Assembly (NCBI GenBank): GCA_025465135.1
Contig: JAODNA010000148.1
Coordinates: forward strand, 1 to 41,260
Reading direction: 5' to 3'
Source: Frankiales bacterium
GTDB lineage: Bacteria > Actinomycetota > Actinomycetes > Mycobacteriales > SCTD01
DNA length: 41,260 nt
The notes under the pieces were generated by a model. The model was not told the origin of the DNA. It did not search any database and saw only the letters and a list, made by a program, of their open reading frames with translations. Position numbers and translations under genes: made by a program. Positions 36,900 through 41,260 of this stretch are shown one piece after another (position 1 is the stretch's first letter; the number at the start of each line of letters is the position of its first letter).

Positions 36900-39248
36900 T
36901 CAGGCCTCGAGGGGTTGCTTGTTCCGCTGCGTGCGATAGGCCACGTCGGCGATGACTCGCGCAACGCTCGCGGGGTGCCAGCGCTGGTCGGTCGGGCTCT
37001 GGAATTGCTCGGCGTTGAGCGCGGCGGCGATCGTCGCCAGCGACGCCCCCTCGCCGTGGAGCCGGGTGATGCGGTGCAGACCGTGCTGGTTCGTGACGGG
37101 CTCGGGCCGCGACCTCCCCGTCCGCTTGAAGGCGCCGGTCGCAGAAGCCACGGTGAAGCCGTCCTGCGCCCCCAGCAGCGTGGCGAGCTCGCCCACGGGC
37201 AGCGCTGGGCTCCAGAGGTAGCCCTGTCCGGCCTGACAGCCCATGCGGTGCAGGATCGCCAGCTGCTCCGGTGTCTCGACCCCTTCAGCCACCGTGCGCA
37301 GGCCGACCGCGCGACCAAGGTCGACGACGGAGATGGCGATGGCGAGGTCATCGGCGCGAGTAGCGATGTGCTGCACGAACTCGCGATCCACTTTCAGCGT
37401 GCTGATGGGCAGCTGTCGCAGGTAGGTCAGCGACGAGTAACCCGTCCCGAAGTCATCAAGGGCCACCCCCACGCCGAGGTCACGCAGAGACCGCAGCACC
37501 CGACGCGCGGAGCGGGCATCGGCGAGCAGGCCGGTTTCTGTCACCTCGAGCTCCAGCGCGGCCAGCGGGATTCCACCGACCTCGGCGGCGTCGCGCACCC
37601 GCGCGACCAGCGCCGGATCGCTGACATTGCGCGCCGACACGTTGACGGCCAAGTACGCCTTCTCAGGCAGGCTTCCTTCTCGGCGCAGCGCGGCTGCGTC
37701 GCGGCAGGCCCGGCGAAGAACCCAGTCGTCGAGAGCCGCGATCAGGCCGGTGTCCTCAGCGAGCGGCACGAACAGGGCAGGAGGAACCCAACCGCGAGTC
37801 GGGTGGTCCCAGCGCAGTAGCGCCTCGATGCCGAGCAGCCGACCGGTGACGAGCTCGACGACCGGTTGGTAATGGACCTTCAGGCCGTTCTTCGTCACCG
37901 CCTCGGACAGCTCCCGGCCGAGCTCGATCCGCTCGTTCCACCGCTGCTCATTTGAGGTGTCGAAGACCTGCCAGCGCCCTCGCCCGAGCGATTTCGCGTG
38001 GTACATCGCCGCTTGCGCATAGCGCAGCAGCGCATCGTCGTCCGGTGCCAGCGGCGGTGAGACGGCGATGCCGAGACTCGCCGAAATGGTCAGCTGCACC
38101 CCCGAGATGTCCATCGGCTCGGCCAGGATCGCGCCGATCCGCTCGGCCAGGTCGGCGACCTCGCCCTTGCTGGTCTCATCGCTGAGCACCACGAACTCGT
38201 CTCCGCCGAACCGGGCGACCGTGTCGCCCAAGCCCGCGGTCGCGTGCAGCCGCGCCGCAACCTCGGCGAGCACCTGATCGCCGACCACGTAGCCGTGCCT
38301 CGCGTTGATCGCATTGAACCGGTCGATATCGACGAAGAGGACGGCGAGTGGACGGCCGCGCCGTACCGAGCGTGCAAGCCCCAGCGCCAGCCGGTCGTCG
38401 AGAAGCGCTCGGTTCGGTAGACCGGTCACGTCGTCGTACGTCGACTGCGCGGCAAGTTGGCGCTCGAGTCGTTTGCGGTCGCTGATGTCGCGGCCGATCA
38501 CCGAGGCGGCGATGACCTCATCCAGCTCATTGAAGATCGGGGAGATGGTGAGGGACACGTCGAGCATCGCCCCGTCGCGCCGGCGGCGCACCGTCTCGAG
38601 TCCGAGCACGGACTCGCCGGCAGAAAGGACGCGCAGGAGGTACTGGATCTCGACGCCCGCGTGCTGCGGGTCCAGCAGGTCGACATGCCGCCCGATCACA
38701 TCGGCGGCGAGATAGCCGTACAGCCGCTCGGCGCCGCGGTTCCAGGTCAGGATGATCCCGTCGAGGCGCTTGGTGAACACCGCGTCGGCCGACGACGTGA
38801 TGACCGCGAGGAAGGTCTGGGCTGCCTGCTCTGCTTCCTTCCTCTCGGTGAGGTCTCGGGAGAGCCCGATGATCCCGGTGACGGCGCCCGCACTGTTGAG
38901 CATCGGCACGCCAGTGACAAGGGCAGGAAACGTCGTGCCGTCCTGGCGGGCCATCTCGAAGTCGCCCTTCCAGGTCCCTCCACTCAGGACCGTGGCCCGC
39001 ATCGCTTGCACCTGATCCACGGACCCGGGCGGGACGAGCCGGCTCACGAGCTCCCCGGTGATCTCGACGGCAGTCCACCCATACATCTGCTCGGCGGCGG
39101 CGTTCCAGAACCGAACGCGGCCGGCCAGGTCGCTGACGATGACGGCCTGATCCATGGCCTTAAACAGCGTGGACCGGAACTGGGCGACCTCGCCGGACGC
39201 GTCGGGTTCGTCAGGCAGCGCAGAGGCTGTCGGTTGACCTGTGTCCAC
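36900..39248 (-). CDS. PAS-PAS-GGDEF-EAL protein with recombinase-like C-terminal tail
   Basis: Protein of 782 aa without membrane segments. PAS1 spans about 20-135 and PAS2 about 140-262 (RLDGIILTWNRGAERLYGY). The GGDEF domain has intact RFGGDEF near 345, and the EAL domain has IEALLRW near 473 and DDFGTGYSSL. After the EAL domain, residues about 735-775 read ITRLHGEGASLATIAAALN and RWHPASVARVIADV. This pattern matches the helix-turn-helix recombinase domain of serine recombinases rather than c-di-GMP enzymes. GTG at 39248, 18 bp after the HTH-PAS gene. Both catalytic domains look intact. Confidence 0.92.
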   Translation of the reverse strand: MDTGQPTASALPDEPDASGEVAQFRSTLFKAMDQAVIVSDLAGRVRFWNAAAEQMYGWTAVEITGELVSRLVPPGSVDQVQAMRATVLSGGTWKGDFEMARQDGTTFPALVTGVPMLNSAGAVTGIIGLSRDLTERKEAEQAAQTFLAVITSSADAVFTKRLDGIILTWNRGAERLYGYLAADVIGRHVDLLDPQHAGVEIQYLLRVLSAGESVLGLETVRRRRDGAMLDVSLTISPIFNELDEVIAASVIGRDISDRKRLERQLAAQSTYDDVTGLPNRALLDDRLALGLARSVRRGRPLAVLFVDIDRFNAINARHGYVVGDQVLAEVAARLHATAGLGDTVARFGGDEFVVLSDETSKGEVADLAERIGAILAEPMDISGVQLTISASLGIAVSPPLAPDDDALLRYAQAAMYHAKSLGRGRWQVFDTSNEQRWNERIELGRELSEAVTKNGLKVHYQPVVELVTGRLLGIEALLRWDHPTRGWVPPALFVPLAEDTGLIAALDDWVLRRACRDAAALRREGSLPEKAYLAVNVSARNVSDPALVARVRDAAEVGGIPLAALELEVTETGLLADARSARRVLRSLRDLGVGVALDDFGTGYSSLTYLRQLPISTLKVDREFVQHIATRADDLAIAISVVDLGRAVGLRTVAEGVETPEQLAILHRMGCQAGQGYLWSPALPVGELATLLGAQDGFTVASATGAFKRTGRSRPEPVTNQHGLHRITRLHGEGASLATIAAALNAEQFQSPTDQRWHPASVARVIADVAYRTQRNKQPLEA

Positions 39249-39266
39249 AGCGGACGTTACGTACTG

Positions 39267-40124
39267 CTACGGCCGTTGCGGCAAGGCCCTCTCCGCGGGC
39301 GTTGACGCAGCGAGCTCCGGTGCTGCCTCGGCGACCGCGGCCCGCAGCCGAGCCAGCTCGCTTTCGACGCGCTTGAAGTCGTCGATGTCAGTGCCCGTGC
39401 CGATCCACTTGAGCGGGCGGCCGTCGGGCCCGCGCACCGGCAGGCTCCTGCACAGGTGCCAGCGGTACTCCCCGTCGGCGCGCCGGATGCGCGACTCGAT
39501 CTCGTACGGCGAGCCGGTTACAACCGCGTGGCGCCAACTGGTCTGAGCCGCTTCGCGGTCGTCCGGATGAAGGACGGAGGGCCAGGCCCACTCTTCATTG
39601 GTCGGGCGCCGCAAGCCCGTGTAATCCACCGTTTGCTGGTTGACGTACTCCGTTGTGCCGTCGGCATCCGTCACCCCGACGAGCAGCGGCAACGAGTCGG
39701 CGATCAGCCGGAACTCCGGATCGGTCAACGACAGCGCCGACCGCGGTTCGCGAACGTCACGATGCTCGGGTTCGCGTCTTCCGAAGGGACTGTTGATGAT
39801 GGCCGACACACGTTGTCGACTGACGCCCAGTAGCGATGCGATCTTCTCCATGCTCAAGCCGTCGGCGTACATGGCCCTTGCTTCGGCGCGACGCAGCCGG
39901 CTGCCGGCGTCGAACAGACCGTCGAGCAGCTCGGACAGGACGTCGAGCACGATCGGATGGCGGGCGCCGGTGAGGAGCTCGGCGTAGCTGAGTCCGCGGG
40001 ATCGCCCCGCTCTCAGCTCGGCCGCGCGGGCGGCGACGACGGCGAGGCGATCGCGCCCGCCCTCGAGCACCTCGACAACGGCATCGAGGGCCTGGAACAG
40101 CTCCTCGTCGTACCAGTCAGCCAC
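39267..40124 (-). CDS. HTH-PAS sensor/regulator
   Basis: Protein of 285 aa. Residues 80-112 form a helix-turn-helix (RRAEARAMYADGLSMEKIAS, LLGVSRQRVSAIIN), and 135-255 form a PAS domain (LPLLVGVTDADGTTEYVN, DYTGL, then PSVLHPDDREAA and YEIESRIRRADGEYRWH). This is a sensory DNA-binding protein without an output enzyme. It directly precedes the PAS-PAS-GGDEF-EAL gene and probably shares its transcript. GTG at 40124. Confidence 0.85.
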   Translation of the reverse strand: MADWYDEELFQALDAVVEVLEGGRDRLAVVAARAAELRAGRSRGLSYAELLTGARHPIVLDVLSELLDGLFDAGSRLRRAEARAMYADGLSMEKIASLLGVSRQRVSAIINSPFGRREPEHRDVREPRSALSLTDPEFRLIADSLPLLVGVTDADGTTEYVNQQTVDYTGLRRPTNEEWAWPSVLHPDDREAAQTSWRHAVVTGSPYEIESRIRRADGEYRWHLCRSLPVRGPDGRPLKWIGTGTDIDDFKRVESELARLRAAVAEAAPELAASTPAERALPQRP

Positions 40125-40513
40125 CTTCTCGCCCCAAGTCTCGCGCGTCAGCGCGCCGCGGAAGTGCCTGGGAAGGAGCCTTCAGGTCGGACGAGCCTGA
40201 CCCTCGTTCCCGCAGAGCACCGTGTCGGACATGCCCGGATAGTGCCTTGTCAGATCGGCTGCTGTAGGGAACGTCGGCCATGTCGCGCGGGCGCGGCGAA
40301 GCGAGACAGGCACTCTTCCTGCCAGACTCCGCGTCTGCCTGCATGCGCTGGTGCTCCCCGGGTTTGCCGGTCGTGTACGTGGAGCCCTTCGACGCCGTCG
40401 AGGCACGGGCTGAAGCGCGGACGGCGCAAACAGTCTGAAACTGTCACCTTCGTTGCTGATCGGACGTGATACGTGCGAGCTACGTCGAGGGGGACCCGGG
40501 CCACAACGACGAG
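40125..40513. other. Intergenic stretch without a recognised gene
   Basis: About 390 bp between the HTH-PAS gene and the tmRNA terminator. It holds a small inverted repeat ACAGT-CTGAA-ACTGT (40430-40444) and GC-rich hairpins. I see no coding signature, no c-di-GMP riboswitch core and no second RNA gene. It must contain the promoter of the HTH-PAS gene. Confidence 0.6.
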
Positions 40514-40542
40514 GCCCCCGGCCTGCTGCGCAGGTCGGGGGC
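40514..40542 (-). terminator. Terminator downstream of tmRNA
   Basis: On the minus strand GCCCCCG pairs with CGGGGGC (40536-40542 and 40514-40520), with a further CCTGC/GCAGG inside, so the hairpin is long and GC-rich. It lies 16 bp after the tmRNA 3' end. Confidence 0.75.
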
Positions 40543-40557
40543 GTGTCGTGCGTGCGG

Positions 40558-40927
40558 TGGAGGTGCCGGGAATCGAACCCGGGTCCTCCGGCGGCAATGC
40601 AGGGCTTCTCCGGGTGCAGCTCGCTGTGGTTTTCTCGGCCCCACCGTTCACGCGAGCGAGACGGTGCCGGGCCCAGTCACTGTGAGATTTCCCGTCCGAC
40701 CCCGTGACCGGCTCGGACGGTGATCCTCCTGTCGATGCCAGGTCCCGGGCCGGAGGCACTCCCGGGCTGACAGCTACGCACTAGCTGCTAGGCAGCGAGT
40801 GCGAAAGCACGCGGACTGTTGTCGGCGCTTGTTTTTTTTGCGACGTTTCGTGGTTTACGAGATCATCGTCGCCTTCCTCGACCCGCTTCCCCTGCCTCGA
40901 CGTCCGGAGTCGAGACCTGTCACCCCC
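40558..40927 (-). ncRNA. ssrA: tmRNA (transfer-messenger RNA)
   Basis: Rescues stalled ribosomes by trans-translation. On the minus strand the 5' GGGGGTG (40927-40921) pairs with 3' CACCTCC (40565-40559), followed by discriminator A at 40558. The T arm GGACCCGGGTTCGATTCCCGG closes the tRNA-like domain. The tag frame runs 40841-40788: GCA start, then AKKTSADNSPRAFALAA and TAG, with the ALAA degradation end. Length 370 nt is normal. The CCA end is not encoded (CCG follows). Eight consecutive A bases open the tag frame. Confidence 0.97.
40788..40841 (-). CDS. tmRNA tag peptide reading frame
   Basis: Eighteen codons from GCA (resume codon) to TAG encode AKKTSADNSPRAFALAA. The terminal ALAA is the Clp/Lon recognition end of SsrA tags; the middle differs from other actinobacterial tags I know. 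Confidence 0.9.
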   Translation of the reverse strand, partial: AKKTSADNSPRAFALAA

Positions 40928-40950
40928 TTCGTGGGCTGTCGTACAGGTCG

Positions 40951-40956
40951 ATTCTA
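40951..40956 (-). promoter_or_regulatory. Candidate -10 box for tmRNA
   Basis: TAGAAT on the minus strand, 23 bp before the mature 5' end, which would leave a short leader for RNase P to remove. No clear -35 is seen. Confidence 0.35.
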
Positions 40957-40958
40957 GG

Positions 40959-41260
40959 TCAGCCCTCGACGGCGCGCAGGTGCTTGACCGGCAGCCCCTG
41001 CTCCTGACGGGGCTCCGGCAGCAGGTACGGCGGTTGCTCGCCGACCTCGTCGACACCGAGCAGCACGCGCAGGTCCTCCGCCGGCACGGGGCGCGACAGC
41101 CAGTAGCCCTGCGCCATGTCACAGCCAAGCCCACGCAGCGCCTCGGCGAGGGCTGCGTCCTCCACGCCCTCCGCCACCGCGCGTGCCCCGAGGCTGTGGG
41201 CGAGCTGCACCGTGGTGCGCACCAGTGCCAGGTCGCTGTCAGACGTGAGCATGCCGAGAA
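40959..41260 (-). CDS. EAL-domain protein, C-terminal part only
   Basis: The frame runs in from the right edge: LGMLTSDSDLALVRTTVQLA, then HSLGARAVAEGVEDAALAEA, LGCDMAQGYWLSRPVPAED. These are the last helices of an EAL phosphodiesterase (the AEGVE and QGYxxxRP motifs). The catalytic EAL motif is outside the window. It ends about 30 bp before tmRNA. Third EAL protein in this part of the window. Confidence 0.9.
   Translation of the reverse strand, partial: LGMLTSDSDLALVRTTVQLAHSLGARAVAEGVEDAALAEALRGLGCDMAQGYWLSRPVPAEDLRVLLGVDEVGEQPPYLLPEPRQEQGLPVKHLRAVEG

Noticed and set aside
40125-40513. c-di-GMP riboswitch before the HTH-PAS gene
   Set aside because: I looked for a GEMM-type core on both strands and did not find one.
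40453-40759. Apparent small frames at the tmRNA
   Set aside because: They lie in the tmRNA gene or its terminator.

Overview
The window is high-GC chromosomal DNA from an actinomycete. Four things support this: very GC-rich codon use with many GTG and TTG starts; a tmRNA whose tag ends in ALAA; a cysM-cysO-mec sulfur-carrier cysteine pathway; and a clpS to rdgB gene order resembling Mycobacterium tuberculosis Rv1331-Rv1341. I cannot place the genus. Most of the window is ordinary core chromosome. The accessory signals sit around 21.1-22.2 kb and 31-41 kb.

Layout. 1-2139 (minus): a cut-off L,D-transpeptidase lipoprotein behind a DUF2786 gene and a HELAHH metallohydrolase. 2236-3594: an FprA-type ferredoxin/adrenodoxin-NADP+ reductase gene split by an in-frame TAG. 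3591-5207: a TetR regulator divergent from a short-chain dehydrogenase, with a palindromic operator candidate between them. 5271-5840: a YceI protein with a MarR-type operator candidate. 6008-8901: an SRPBCC protein, Maf, a tRNA-dihydrouridine synthase and an orphan NarL-type response regulator. 8905-11303 (minus): a GH15 trehalase/glucoamylase-like enzyme coupled to a DUF3618 membrane protein. 11339-11812: a Bcp peroxiredoxin. 11935-12007: a tRNA with anticodon UAG but a short variable loop. 12021-15311: UDP-xylose synthase, a GT2 polyprenol-sugar synthase-like protein and a GT39-like membrane transferase. 15329-15722: two small genes.

15719-20600 (minus) is murI, an Rv1339-like metallo-hydrolase, an LVIVD-repeat secreted protein, a methyltransferase, rph and rdgB. 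20668-22200 holds an unknown protein and a DUF559 (Vsr-fold) nuclease-like gene. The nuclease-like gene is bracketed by two related 57-bp palindromic elements. 22203-26300 (minus) is an acyl-CoA synthetase-like gene, clpS, a DUF2017 gene, mec, cysO and cysM. Together these two runs rebuild the mycobacterial order with insertions.

26398-31257: a small protein, a hemerythrin, a secreted ceramidase-like protein with a C-terminal anchor, and an AraC regulator coupled to a DUF1579-like protein. 31338-34071: a peptide-type ABC substrate-binding lipoprotein and one permease; the rest of the transporter is absent. 34035-41260 (minus): a cyclic-di-GMP cluster with a membrane GGDEF-EAL protein, a PAS-PAS-GGDEF-EAL protein with a recombinase-like C-terminal tail, an HTH-PAS protein, tmRNA (ssrA), and the end of a third EAL protein.

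Best candidates for something undescribed are the DUF559 gene with its two matching 57-bp palindromic borders, the class I tRNA with a UAG anticodon, and the PAS/HTH/c-di-GMP pair with the recombinase-like tail. The TAG in fprA is a clear anomaly. The heptamer GTCGTAC is also strikingly common across the whole window.
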